In this document: piece by piece, positions 37,801 to 46,036 of the stretch
Numbering within the stretch: the first letter of the stretch is position 1
Layout: each line of letters opens with the position of its first letter
Origin: Flavobacterium sp. N2270
GTDB taxonomy: Bacteria > Bacteroidota > Bacteroidia > Flavobacteriales > Flavobacteriaceae
DNA length: 64,000 nucleotides
Direction of reading: 5' to 3'
Assembly: GCF_025947225.1 (NCBI RefSeq)
Contig: NZ_CP110005.1
Location: 1 to 64,000 of the forward strand
Made by a program: the position numbers and the translations under genes
Notes under the pieces: model-generated
The model's input: the letters and a program-made list of their open reading frames with translations, nothing else
What the model was told of the DNA's origin: nothing
The model's database searches: none

Positions 37801-37844
37801 CAAAGTTAAAATATGCCATAACTCCCTACAGCAACATTTGTTAC
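37801..37844 (-). promoter_or_regulatory. SQR-like promoter: -7 TAACTTTG and class-1 dyad
   Basis: The -7 is at 37801-37808. The dyad GCAACA-TT-TGTTAC at 37831-37844 (one mismatch in the left arm) is centred 33 bp upstream. Confidence 0.6.
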
Positions 37845-37846
37845 AT

Positions 37847-37877
37847 AAAAAAAGTGTCTAAAAAAGACACTTTTTTT
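37847..37877 (-). terminator. terminator after cydB
   Basis: Stem AAAAAAAGTGTCT / AGACACTTTTTTT with an A-rich loop. It lies directly upstream of the SQR-like promoter. Confidence 0.9.
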
Positions 37878-37884
37878 ATGTAAT

Positions 37885-38961
37885 TTAATGATCACCGTAG
37901 CCTACATCATCCATCTTTCCTCTAAAAACTTTGTATTGAACTATCATGTAAATAATTACCAAAACCAAAGCTATAAAAAACCATTTCATTCCGGTTGCCA
38001 ATCCGTATTCATGAGCTGCAACATTTTCAATGGTTAACGAAGGGTTTATAGTATTGGTAGACGGTAGTAGTTTAGGAAATATTGAAGCGACTGTTGATGC
38101 TAAACCCCCAACTAAAAACAGAGTTGAAAACAAAAATCCCATTCCATGTTTTTTAAACGATTTGACTTTAAATAAGCCAAAAATTCCAGTAAAGGTAATT
38201 AAAGGTAAAATCCATAAAAAAGGATATTGAATAAAATTATGAAACGGATTTGGTTCAATAATGTGCCAAACTAATAAAGAAATAACTACCAATGCTAGCA
38301 GAGCAAAATTCAATTTAAAGACTACTGTTTTTAGCTTTTCATTGATATCGGCATTTGTTTTATAAATAATCCAATTGGCTCCATGAATGGTTAGGGCTAT
38401 AACACTTATTATTCCTAATAACAATGTAAACCAATCGATTACACCAAGATTTTCTGAAGTTGGACTAAATTCTGGATTCCATAAAGGTAAAAAGAAATAA
38501 TGTGCTTCAACTGTAGAAACTCCATTTTCAACCATTCCTAAATTTACACCTCTAACTACATTCCCTAATGCTACTCCAAAGAATAAAGCTAATAACAAAC
38601 TAGCAATTCCAAAAGCTTTATCCCAAATGGATTCCCACATTGGATGATGTACTTGACCACGTAATTCTAGACCAACAGCTCTAAAAATCAACAACCAAAG
38701 CACCATAATTAAAGGCAAATAAAACCCACTAAATGAAGAAGCATACAATGTTGGAAATGCAAAAAACAACACACCTCCAACGGCAATCAACCAAACTTCG
38801 TTTGCATCCCAAAAAGGTCCAATAGCATTTGTAATGGCTTTTTTATCTTTTTCTGTTTTACCAAAAAATAAATGTATAATTCCTGCTCCAAAATCATAAC
38901 CATCTAAAACGACATAAGCAGCTAGCATTATAACTATAACTATATACCAAAAATATTCCAT
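37885..38961 (-). CDS. cydB: cytochrome bd ubiquinol oxidase subunit II
   Basis: The inner-membrane partner of CydA in the high-affinity bd oxidase that reduces O2 to water. The 358-residue protein has about eight or nine helices, the N-terminal LDGYDFGAGIIHLFF and the DANEVWLIAVGGVLFFAFPTLYA segment. It follows cydA by 3 bp. The bd oxidase tolerates sulfide and NO, which fits its neighbours (SQR-like gene, nor genes). Confidence 0.95.
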   Translation of the reverse strand: MEYFWYIVIVIMLAAYVVLDGYDFGAGIIHLFFGKTEKDKKAITNAIGPFWDANEVWLIAVGGVLFFAFPTLYASSFSGFYLPLIMVLWLLIFRAVGLELRGQVHHPMWESIWDKAFGIASLLLALFFGVALGNVVRGVNLGMVENGVSTVEAHYFFLPLWNPEFSPTSENLGVIDWFTLLLGIISVIALTIHGANWIIYKTNADINEKLKTVVFKLNFALLALVVISLLVWHIIEPNPFHNFIQYPFLWILPLITFTGIFGLFKVKSFKKHGMGFLFSTLFLVGGLASTVASIFPKLLPSTNTINPSLTIENVAAHEYGLATGMKWFFIALVLVIIYMIVQYKVFRGKMDDVGYGDH

Positions 38962-38964
38962 GAT

Positions 38965-40296
38965 CTAATGTGTTTGAGGTTTTGGACCTTTGTTAATAAT
39001 TTTTCCCACTAATAAAAGAAATAACATTCCTAATAAAAGATACAATCCGATAAATCCAAGTAAAGTGAATAATGTATTTCCTGATGAAACAGTTGGTGAA
39101 GCGCCTTCTGATGTTCTTAATAAATTATAAACCAACCAAGGTTGTCTTCCTAATTCTGCCGTGTACCAACCCGTTGTATTGGCAATATATGGAAATGGAA
39201 TAAAAAATAACAATAACCATAAAACCCATTTCGTTTCATATAATTTCTTTCTAATTAATTGAAAAACAGCAAAAGCCAATAATCCAATAAATAATGTACC
39301 TAAACCAACCATAATATGGTAACCATAATACAAGCCGGAAATATTTGTAGGATGAACATCTTCTGTAAATTGATCTAAACCTTTTACTTCTTGATCCCAA
39401 TTTCCATAAGTTAAGAAACTCAAAATATTTGGTACCGCAATTTTATTGTCTAGTTTTTTGTTTTTTACGTCTGGTTGTCCAATTAGAACTATTTCAGAAC
39501 CCCCTTTTTCAGTATGAAAAATTCCTTCCATAGCTGCAAAAGTTACAGGTTGATATTTCACAACATTTTTAGCTAATAAATCTCCTGTTGGCATCGCTAC
39601 AATTAAAGAAGAAATTAAACCAAATATTACTCCTGTTTTAACGAATAATTTACCAAACTCAACGTTTTTATTATTTAAAATATAAAAAGCTCCAACACCG
39701 GCAACCACGAAAGAAGCGGTTACTAAAGAAGCAGCTTGATTATGAAAATAAGATGGTAAAAGCCAAGGGTTTGAAAATAAGGCTCCAAAATTATTCAGAA
39801 CAAATTTTCCGTTTGCTAAAATTTCATATCCTACAGGATTTTGCATCCAGGAATGGGTTGCTATGATTAAATAACCACTCATCCAAGAACCTAAAAAGAC
39901 TAAAAAACCAGTTAAAAAATGCAACTTTTGACCTAGTAATTTTTCTCCAAACAAGAACAAACCTAAGAACGAAGATTCTAAAAAGAAAGAAAACATTCCT
40001 TCCATAGCTAAAGTTTGACCAATAATTCCTCCTGTGAGTTCAGAGAATTTTGCCCAATTAGTTCCAAACTGAAACTCCATTGGAATTCCGGTCACAACCC
40101 CCATTGCAAAATTTAAAGCAAAAATACGCATCCAAAATTTGGCGGCATCATTATACTGTTCGGTTTGTGTTTTAATGAATTTCCACTTAAAGTAAACAAT
40201 CATTAACGAAAGTCCCATCGTTAATTGTGGAAACAAGTAGTGAAACGTGATAGTAAAGGCAAATTGCATTCTATCATAAAATAACATTTCTTCCAT
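38965..40296 (-). CDS. cydA: cytochrome bd ubiquinol oxidase subunit I, short Q-loop type
   Basis: Carries haems b558, b595 and d. The 443-residue protein has the N-terminal DRMQFAFTITFHYLFPQLTMG with the haem His, and the conserved GWYTAELGRQPW motif with Arg and Glu near 350. It is about 80 residues shorter than E. coli CydA, consistent with a short Q-loop. No small CydX-like ORF is recognised after cydB. The promoter has a -7 at 40313-40320 and a class-1 dyad at 40342-40355. Confidence 0.95.
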   Translation of the reverse strand: MEEMLFYDRMQFAFTITFHYLFPQLTMGLSLMIVYFKWKFIKTQTEQYNDAAKFWMRIFALNFAMGVVTGIPMEFQFGTNWAKFSELTGGIIGQTLAMEGMFSFFLESSFLGLFLFGEKLLGQKLHFLTGFLVFLGSWMSGYLIIATHSWMQNPVGYEILANGKFVLNNFGALFSNPWLLPSYFHNQAASLVTASFVVAGVGAFYILNNKNVEFGKLFVKTGVIFGLISSLIVAMPTGDLLAKNVVKYQPVTFAAMEGIFHTEKGGSEIVLIGQPDVKNKKLDNKIAVPNILSFLTYGNWDQEVKGLDQFTEDVHPTNISGLYYGYHIMVGLGTLFIGLLAFAVFQLIRKKLYETKWVLWLLLFFIPFPYIANTTGWYTAELGRQPWLVYNLLRTSEGASPTVSSGNTLFTLLGFIGLYLLLGMLFLLLVGKIINKGPKPQTH

Positions 40297-40312
40297 TATG
40301 TAAAATTTTAAA

Positions 40313-40355
40313 CAAATTTACTAAACTTCAAACACTATAAAGTAACAAGCGTTAT
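40313..40355 (-). promoter_or_regulatory. cydAB promoter: -7 TAAATTTG and class-1 dyad
   Basis: The dyad GTAACA-AG-CGTTAT (two mismatches in the right arm) is centred 32 bp upstream of the -7 centre. Confidence 0.55.
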
Positions 40356-40388
40356 ATAGCTAAAACTTTAACTAATGTTCAAATAAAT

Positions 40389-41513
40389 TTAATTTGTTTT
40401 TTTATAACTCCAAACCGCAAAGCCATTAATTGCAAAAGCATAAATAGTAATTATTGCAATTTGATTTTTTATATCACTAAAACCTGCTCCCTTTAGCATA
40501 ACCATTCTTATGACCTCTACAAAATAACGTATTGGATTCAATAAAGTGACTTTTTGAGCCCAATTTGGCATACTTTCAATTGGAGTGAAAAGTCCGCTCA
40601 TTAAAATGAATATTACAGTAAAAAACCAAGCAATAAACATAGCTTGTTGTTGGGTTTCGGTATGATTGGAAATAAATAGTCCAATTCCGAGAATTAAAAT
40701 TAAATAAATAGAAGTGAATCCATAAATCAAGAAAATATTCCCTAAAATGGGTACGTTGAAAACTAGCTTTGCAATAGTCAATCCGACAGTTAAGACCATT
40801 AAACCAATTACCCAAAACGGAAATAATTTTCCAATTATAAATTGGTGCTTTTTAATGGGTGTTACATTAATTTGTTCTAAAGTTCCGACTTCTTTTTCAC
40901 GAACAATATTCATGGACGATAAGAATAAGGAAAGCATTGTTACTAATAAAACTAAAATTCCTGGAACCATAAATGTTTTATAATTCAAAGTTTTGTTATA
41001 CCAAAATGATGGGATTGTTGTTATATTTTCGGCTTGTACAATAGTTCCTTGATTATAGGTTTGCAACTGTGTTTGTATAGATTGATTATAACCCGAAATA
41101 ATTTGCGTAATATAAACATTTGAAACTCCAGCAGTTGCTCCATCTATAGCGTTGATACTTACCGAAAGATTTGTGTTTTGTTGCTTGATTAAATTACGTT
41201 CAAAATAAATTGGTATTTCGAGAATTACATCTACATTTCCTTTCTGCATTTGTAGATTGGCTTCTTTTTTTGAAGGAAATTGAGATATTATATTAAAATA
41301 ATTGGATGCTTGAAATTTGCTTATCAATTCGCGTGAAGCTGAAGAATGATCATTATCAACATAGGAAAACTTAATGTTTTTGACTTCAAAACTAGCTGCG
41401 TTTGACAGAATAACCAATTGCATTAATGGTAAAATAAAAATAATAGGCAACATACTTTTATTTCTAAAAATTTGCTTGAACTCTTTTTGTATGATGAATA
41501 ATATTGTTTTCAT
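40389..41513 (-). CDS. ABC-2 type transporter permease
   Basis: The membrane subunit of an ABC exporter: one N-terminal helix, a large extracytoplasmic domain (about 40-180) and five C-terminal helices, the YhhJ/YbhR layout. The NIVREKEVGTLEQINVTPIKKHQFIIGK coupling segment is typical. The start is the ATG at 41513; a longer frame would read through the CACRAAG repeat at 41528-41552 and is rejected. Last gene of the TetR operon. Together with the second permease it forms a heterodimeric pump, probably for drugs. Confidence 0.9.
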   Translation of the reverse strand: MKTILFIIQKEFKQIFRNKSMLPIIFILPLMQLVILSNAASFEVKNIKFSYVDNDHSSASRELISKFQASNYFNIISQFPSKKEANLQMQKGNVDVILEIPIYFERNLIKQQNTNLSVSINAIDGATAGVSNVYITQIISGYNQSIQTQLQTYNQGTIVQAENITTIPSFWYNKTLNYKTFMVPGILVLLVTMLSLFLSSMNIVREKEVGTLEQINVTPIKKHQFIIGKLFPFWVIGLMVLTVGLTIAKLVFNVPILGNIFLIYGFTSIYLILILGIGLFISNHTETQQQAMFIAWFFTVIFILMSGLFTPIESMPNWAQKVTLLNPIRYFVEVIRMVMLKGAGFSDIKNQIAIITIYAFAINGFAVWSYKKTN

Positions 41514-41527
41514 TTTATTTAGTTTTT

Positions 41528-41552
41528 GCCACGAAGACACAAAGTCACAAAG
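41528..41552. repeat. interspersed repeat, GCC plus three CACRAAG units
   Basis: Three consecutive 8-nt units (CACGAAGA, CACAAAGT, CACAAAG) preceded by GCC. I recognise this pattern (reverse strand CTTTGTG-type) as a short repeat scattered through intergenic DNA of many Bacteroidetes and other bacteria. Here it lies between the two permease genes. Confidence 0.65.
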
Positions 41553-41571
41553 TTTTTTTTATTGAAATTGA

Positions 41572-42678
41572 TTATTCTAATCTTATTTTATATTTTCTGA
41601 TGCTGATTACTGTGTAAATTATTGTCATTGTAATAATAATTAAAGTTTCTTTCCAAATTAAAGCAAAACTTGAACCTTTTAACATGATGGCTTTGATGAT
41701 GATGATGAACCATTTGGCTGGAATGATATTACTGATGACTTGTAATGGTAATGGCATGCTCGAAATGGGAAAAATAAATCCTGACAATAAGATTACAGGC
41801 AACATTAATCCGAATAGCGAAATCATCATGGCGGTTTGTTGAGAATTAGACAAAGTGGAAATTAAAATTCCTAATGCTAATGCGCAAACTATAAACAAAA
41901 CGCTTTCTATAGCTAATAAAAAAAGACTTCCTTCAATAGGCATTTTGAACACAAAAAAACCTAAAAGCAGAATAACTGTTGCATTGATTACTGATAAAAA
42001 GATGTAAGGAAATACTTTTCCAATGATGACTTGAAACGGTTTTAGCGGAGAAACTAATAGGATCTCCATGGTGCCTAATTCTTTTTCTCGTGTAATGGAA
42101 ATAGAAGTCATCATTGCTGAAACCAACATTAAAATTACCGTCATTACTCCGGGAACAAAGGTAAAAACGCTTTTCATTTCTGGATTATAAAACAATTGGG
42201 TTTGCGTTTGAATTTGATATGTTGGCTTATTATTTTTGTTTTTTTCTTGAATGAAATTTTGTAAAATCGACGTAATATAATTAGATATAGTATTAGCCAT
42301 ATTGGGATCGGTTGCATCTGTGATTACTTGCACTTTTCCGTTTTTTTGGGTTTGTAAATGCTTGATGAAATCATTTTCAAAAACCAAAACGGCTTTAACT
42401 TTTCCTTTCTTGAAAACAGATTCTATTTGTGCTTCGGTTGTAATTTCTTGTTCGATATCAAAATATGAGGAATTACTTATTTTTTGAATTATTTTTTGGG
42501 TTTCGGTGTCTTTTGATTTATCGAGAATAGCAATTTTTACGTTGTTAATTTCGTTTGTGATGGCGAAACCAAACAGCATAATTTGGGCAATTGGCATTCC
42601 GAAAAGTATGAACATAGAACGTTTATCACGAAAAATGTGATAAAATTCTTTTTTTACAAAACCGATGAATCTTTTCAT
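41572..42678 (-). CDS. ABC-2 type transporter permease
   Basis: A second 368-residue permease with the same layout as its neighbour (N-terminal helix, extracytoplasmic domain, five C-terminal helices; SITREKELGTMEILLVSPLKPFQVIIGK). The two are clearly paralogous. It lies 15 bp after the ATPase gene at 42694-43428. It probably pairs with the other permease and the two ATPases as a YbhFSR-like exporter. Confidence 0.9.
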   Translation of the reverse strand: MKRFIGFVKKEFYHIFRDKRSMFILFGMPIAQIMLFGFAITNEINNVKIAILDKSKDTETQKIIQKISNSSYFDIEQEITTEAQIESVFKKGKVKAVLVFENDFIKHLQTQKNGKVQVITDATDPNMANTISNYITSILQNFIQEKNKNNKPTYQIQTQTQLFYNPEMKSVFTFVPGVMTVILMLVSAMMTSISITREKELGTMEILLVSPLKPFQVIIGKVFPYIFLSVINATVILLLGFFVFKMPIEGSLFLLAIESVLFIVCALALGILISTLSNSQQTAMMISLFGLMLPVILLSGFIFPISSMPLPLQVISNIIPAKWFIIIIKAIMLKGSSFALIWKETLIIITMTIIYTVISIRKYKIRLE

Positions 42679-42693
42679 TTTTTAGTAATTAGT

Positions 42694-43428
42694 TTACTCG
42701 ATATTTCGAGCCAATTTTAAAAAAACATCATTCATAGAATCTACTTTGAATTGTTCTTTTAATTTTTTGGGCGTGTCAAGTGCTTCAATAACTCCGTCAA
42801 CCATTATGGAAACACGGTCGCAATATTCGGCTTCGTCCATGTAATGCGTGGTTACGAATATGGTTGTGCCTTTGTATGCTTGGGTGTAAATCATTTCCCA
42901 AAATTGTCTTCTGGTTATTGGGTCAACTCCACCAGTTGGTTCATCTAGAAAAACTATTTTGGGTTCGTGTAATAAAGCAACTGAAAATGATAATTTTTGT
43001 TTCCAACCTAATGGTAATGAACCGACCAAATTATCAGCAACGTCTTGCATTTCTAATTCTTGTACTAATTGGATTGTTTTTTCTTTTATTTGCTTTCGCG
43101 ATAAACCATAAATTCCTCCAAAAAAAGTAATATTTTCTTTAATGGTTAAATCGTCGTACAAAGAAAACTTCTGACTCATATAACCAATGCTTTTCTTAAC
43201 CATTTCTGCTTGAGTCAATACATCAAAACCGGCCACATTTGCTTTACCAGAAGTTGGATTAGAAATTCCAATGAGCATTTTCATTGCAGTTGTTTTTCCT
43301 GCTCCGTTTGCTCCCAAAAAACCAAAAATCTCTCCTTTGTAGACATCAAAAGTGATTCCTTTCACTGCTGTAAAATCGCCAAATTGTTTGGTTAAGTTTT
43401 CTACTTGTATGATTTTTTCTTTATCCAT
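42694..43428 (-). CDS. ABC transporter ATP-binding protein
   Basis: A 244-residue cytoplasmic ATPase with Walker A GANGAGKTTAMK (near 40), Walker B IVFLDEPTGGVDP and an H-loop TTHYMDEAEYCD. The signature region reads LPLGWKQKLSF rather than the usual LSGGxxQ, so the ABC signature is degenerate, as seen in one half of some paired ATPases. It starts 2 bp after the other ATPase gene. Confidence 0.92.
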   Translation of the reverse strand: MDKEKIIQVENLTKQFGDFTAVKGITFDVYKGEIFGFLGANGAGKTTAMKMLIGISNPTSGKANVAGFDVLTQAEMVKKSIGYMSQKFSLYDDLTIKENITFFGGIYGLSRKQIKEKTIQLVQELEMQDVADNLVGSLPLGWKQKLSFSVALLHEPKIVFLDEPTGGVDPITRRQFWEMIYTQAYKGTTIFVTTHYMDEAEYCDRVSIMVDGVIEALDTPKKLKEQFKVDSMNDVFLKLARNIE

Positions 43429-43430
43429 AA

Positions 43431-44327
43431 TTACAAATCCATAAATACATCTTCAATGGTTGTGATTGCTTTTTTTATTATAATTTCTAAATGATTCTTA
43501 TGCTCTAAATATTCCTTTAAATCATTTGGATTGAAATCTTTTTTTCTATCAATGTAATGAATAAATTCGCCAAAAGCATAAACACTATAATGACTTGGAT
43601 AGTTTTTTAAATCGTGAATTAAACCGTGTGTATTTTTAGATTGAATATCATAAATTACTTTTTCATAATTGGCCGTTATGGCTTGTGGTGAATCAATTTT
43701 TAAGATTTTACCTTTTTGAATTAAAGCAATTCTATCACATAAGGCAGCTTCATCCATATAAGGTGTGGAAACTAAAATGGTGATTCCTTTTTGTTGTAAA
43801 CGTTTTAGCATTTGCCAAAATTCTTTTCGAGAAACAGGATCAACTCCTGTTGTAGGCTCGTCTAAAAACAAGACTTTTGGAGCATGAATTAAAGCACAAC
43901 ACAACGCTAATTTTTGTTTCATTCCACCAGATAAAGCTCCTGCTCTACGTTTTTTAAACGGTTCAATTTGAACGTAAATATCTTCGATTAAATCGTAGTT
44001 TTCTTCAATAGTTGTTCCAAAAATAGTCGCAAAAAAGGTTAGATTCTCTTCAACCGTTAAATCTTGGTACAACGAAAACTTACCAGGCATATATCCAACC
44101 GAATTTCTGATGGATTTATAATCCTCAACAACATCGAAATTTGCTACCGTTACCTTTCCTTCATCAGCAATTAAAAGTGTAGTTAAAATTCTAAAAATAG
44201 TCGTTTTTCCTGCACCATCTGGGCCAATTAATCCAAATAATTCTCCCTCATTTACTTCAAAAGAAATTGAATCAATAGCTTTGATTTTGTTGTAAGATTT
44301 AGAAATATTTTGGACTGAAATACTCAT
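43431..44327 (-). CDS. ABC transporter ATP-binding protein
   Basis: A 298-residue ATPase with Walker A GPDGAGKTTIFR, an intact signature LSGGMKQKLAL and Walker B VLFLDEPTTGVDP. The H-loop reads VSTPYMDEAALCD, with Pro where His is usual, so this half has a good signature but an altered switch, while its partner has the opposite defect: a composite pair. The C-terminal 70 residues form an extra domain, as in YbhF-like proteins. Confidence 0.92.
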   Translation of the reverse strand: MSISVQNISKSYNKIKAIDSISFEVNEGELFGLIGPDGAGKTTIFRILTTLLIADEGKVTVANFDVVEDYKSIRNSVGYMPGKFSLYQDLTVEENLTFFATIFGTTIEENYDLIEDIYVQIEPFKKRRAGALSGGMKQKLALCCALIHAPKVLFLDEPTTGVDPVSRKEFWQMLKRLQQKGITILVSTPYMDEAALCDRIALIQKGKILKIDSPQAITANYEKVIYDIQSKNTHGLIHDLKNYPSHYSVYAFGEFIHYIDRKKDFNPNDLKEYLEHKNHLEIIIKKAITTIEDVFMDL

Positions 44328-44331
44328 GTTT

Positions 44332-44398
44332 TTAAAATTTCAATGGCAATTTCAAAATTCAATTTCAACAAGATACTTGATATTGATTTTTGATATTG
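44332..44398. repeat. AT-rich intergenic TTTCAA-type repeat region
   Basis: Contains three TTTCAA copies plus one TTCAA, then GATATTGATTTTTGATATTG. It lies in the middle of the TetR operon. It resembles low-complexity spacer DNA seen in other Flavobacteria. Confidence 0.4.
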
Positions 44399-44399
44399 C

Positions 44400-44684
44400 T
44401 TATTTTATTAATAGAAAATTACTTTCTTCAATTGCGTCAATTTTATGTTTTACGTTTGGTTCAATTTTTACATAATCACCAGATTTCAAACTGATTTTTT
44501 GTGCATTTTCATCGCTAAAAAATGCTTCTCCAGAAACACAAACCAGTAAAGCTGGAATTTTTGTAATATGCTCTTTTAATTGTTCTCCTTTTGCAATTTG
44601 TATGGAAATAACATTTTGAGTTGGTTCAAATAAAACATTCGTTTGAACTGCTTTTCCTTCTGTATGTAAGTCTTGTAAATTCAT
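44400..44684 (-). CDS. small cupin-domain protein
   Basis: A 94-residue single-domain cupin (LVCVSGEAFFSDENAQKISLKSGDYVKIEPNVKHKIDAIEESNFLLIK). The usual metal-binding His pair of motif 1 is absent (no HxH) and only one His of motif 2 is seen, so metal binding is doubtful. It overlaps the upstream lipoprotein gene by 1 bp. Its role in the export operon is unknown; ligand binding would be inference. Confidence 0.8.
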   Translation of the reverse strand: MNLQDLHTEGKAVQTNVLFEPTQNVISIQIAKGEQLKEHITKIPALLVCVSGEAFFSDENAQKISLKSGDYVKIEPNVKHKIDAIEESNFLLIK

Positions 44685-45133
44685 TATTCGAAGTATTGAT
44701 TAAATGTTGTAAATGATTTTTGAATTTCAGTAAATTGTTCGACAGATTTATCTTTTGAAAATTCATCAACTAAGTCAAGATATGGCAATAACCATTTGTG
44801 TAATTCATCGTGTGCCTGACCTTTCATTGTACAATTTGAAGTTAATAAATTAAGGTTTTCTTTTAGATTATCTGCTAAAACTTGATAATTTTCTGGTTTT
44901 GAATTATCAAATGAAGCAATATCTTTTTCCATATTACGAATGTGAGCCATCATATTGTCATCCACTTTCCATTTTTTATCCCCATCTAATTGAATAGCCT
45001 CATCATCTGAATGATTGTGAATTACAGTTTCAGTTGCTTGATTTGATTCGGTAGTTTCATTTTTTGCTTTATCGTTGCACGAAAAAAGGAAGAATGCAGA
45101 TAACACAATTGTTGTAATTTTTAATTTATTCAT
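44684..45133 (-). CDS. lipoprotein of unknown function in the ABC operon
   Basis: A 149-residue lipoprotein (signal ending AFFLFSC). The mature part is helical and acidic, with VDDNMMAHIRNMEKDI and a lone CTMKGQAHDELHKWL segment. The cluster of Met, His and Cys might bind a metal, but I do not recognise the family. It sits between the adaptor and the cupin gene. Confidence 0.65.
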   Translation of the reverse strand: MNKLKITTIVLSAFFLFSCNDKAKNETTESNQATETVIHNHSDDEAIQLDGDKKWKVDDNMMAHIRNMEKDIASFDNSKPENYQVLADNLKENLNLLTSNCTMKGQAHDELHKWLLPYLDLVDEFSKDKSVEQFTEIQKSFTTFNQYFE

Positions 45134-45162
45134 GGTATTTAGTTATAGTTATTGATATTGAA

Positions 45163-46035
45163 TTATAATTTAACTTCTGCTGGCATTCCTATTTTCAAAC
45201 TGCCATCATTCTTAACGATTACTTTTACTGCGTAAACCAAATTGACTCTTTCTTCTTTGGTTTGGATAATTTTTGGCGTGAATTCAGCTGATGATGAAAT
45301 CCAAGAAATTTTTCCTTTATATGGTTTTGTCCCTTCATTTTCATCAATTGAAACATTTACTTCTTGCCCAACTTTTATTGATGATAATTGAGTTTCACTA
45401 AAATAAACTCGTAAAGTCATTTCAGATAAATCAGCAATTTTATATAATGGTTTTCCAAACGCTGTAATCTCATTTGGTTCAGCATATTGAGCTAAAACCG
45501 TACCTTTTACAGGATTAATAATTTTTGATTTTTTAAGTTGATCGTTAATTTTTTCAATTTGAACTTCAATTGATTTTACTTCATTTACAATTGGAGCATT
45601 TTGTGTTTCTACACTATTTATTTGTTGTTGCAACACTTTTACTTTTCCCGTAATTTCATCAACTTGACGTTTAGTTGCTGCATTTTCATCAAACATATTT
45701 TTAATACGTTTTTGCTCAATTAAAGTGGTTTTTAATTGCTCATTCAACACATTCCGTTGCGACAAAACATTAGCTGATTTAGAATAAATTGTGCTTTTTG
45801 AAGCTATTAATTGTTGCTTATTCAAATACAACTGAACTGTATCTATTTGTCCAACTACTGCATCTTTCTCAAGTTGCATTCCTTCATCAAGATTTAAAAA
45901 TTCTATTTTCCCATTGCTTTCGGCTGAAATTGTAACTTCGGTTGCTTCAAAATTTCCGTAAGCATCTGCTTCATTATCATTCTTGTTGCAAGAAAATAAA
46001 GTTAATGCGATTAATATTGTTAGTAAATTTTTCAT
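45163..46035 (-). CDS. HlyD/membrane-fusion lipoprotein (YbhG-like)
   Basis: A 290-residue adaptor with lipobox LTLFSC, a lipoyl half motif (AESNGKIEFLNLDEGMQLEKDAVVGQID), a long coiled coil (about 75-165) and the second half motif (INPVKGTVLAQYAEPNE). It joins the ABC-2 exporter to the TolC-like protein encoded just upstream (2-bp gap). The arrangement is that of YbhG-YbhFSR systems. Confidence 0.9.
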   Translation of the reverse strand: MKNLLTILIALTLFSCNKNDNEADAYGNFEATEVTISAESNGKIEFLNLDEGMQLEKDAVVGQIDTVQLYLNKQQLIASKSTIYSKSANVLSQRNVLNEQLKTTLIEQKRIKNMFDENAATKRQVDEITGKVKVLQQQINSVETQNAPIVNEVKSIEVQIEKINDQLKKSKIINPVKGTVLAQYAEPNEITAFGKPLYKIADLSEMTLRVYFSETQLSSIKVGQEVNVSIDENEGTKPYKGKISWISSSAEFTPKIIQTKEERVNLVYAVKVIVKNDGSLKIGMPAEVKL

Positions 46036-46036
46036 T

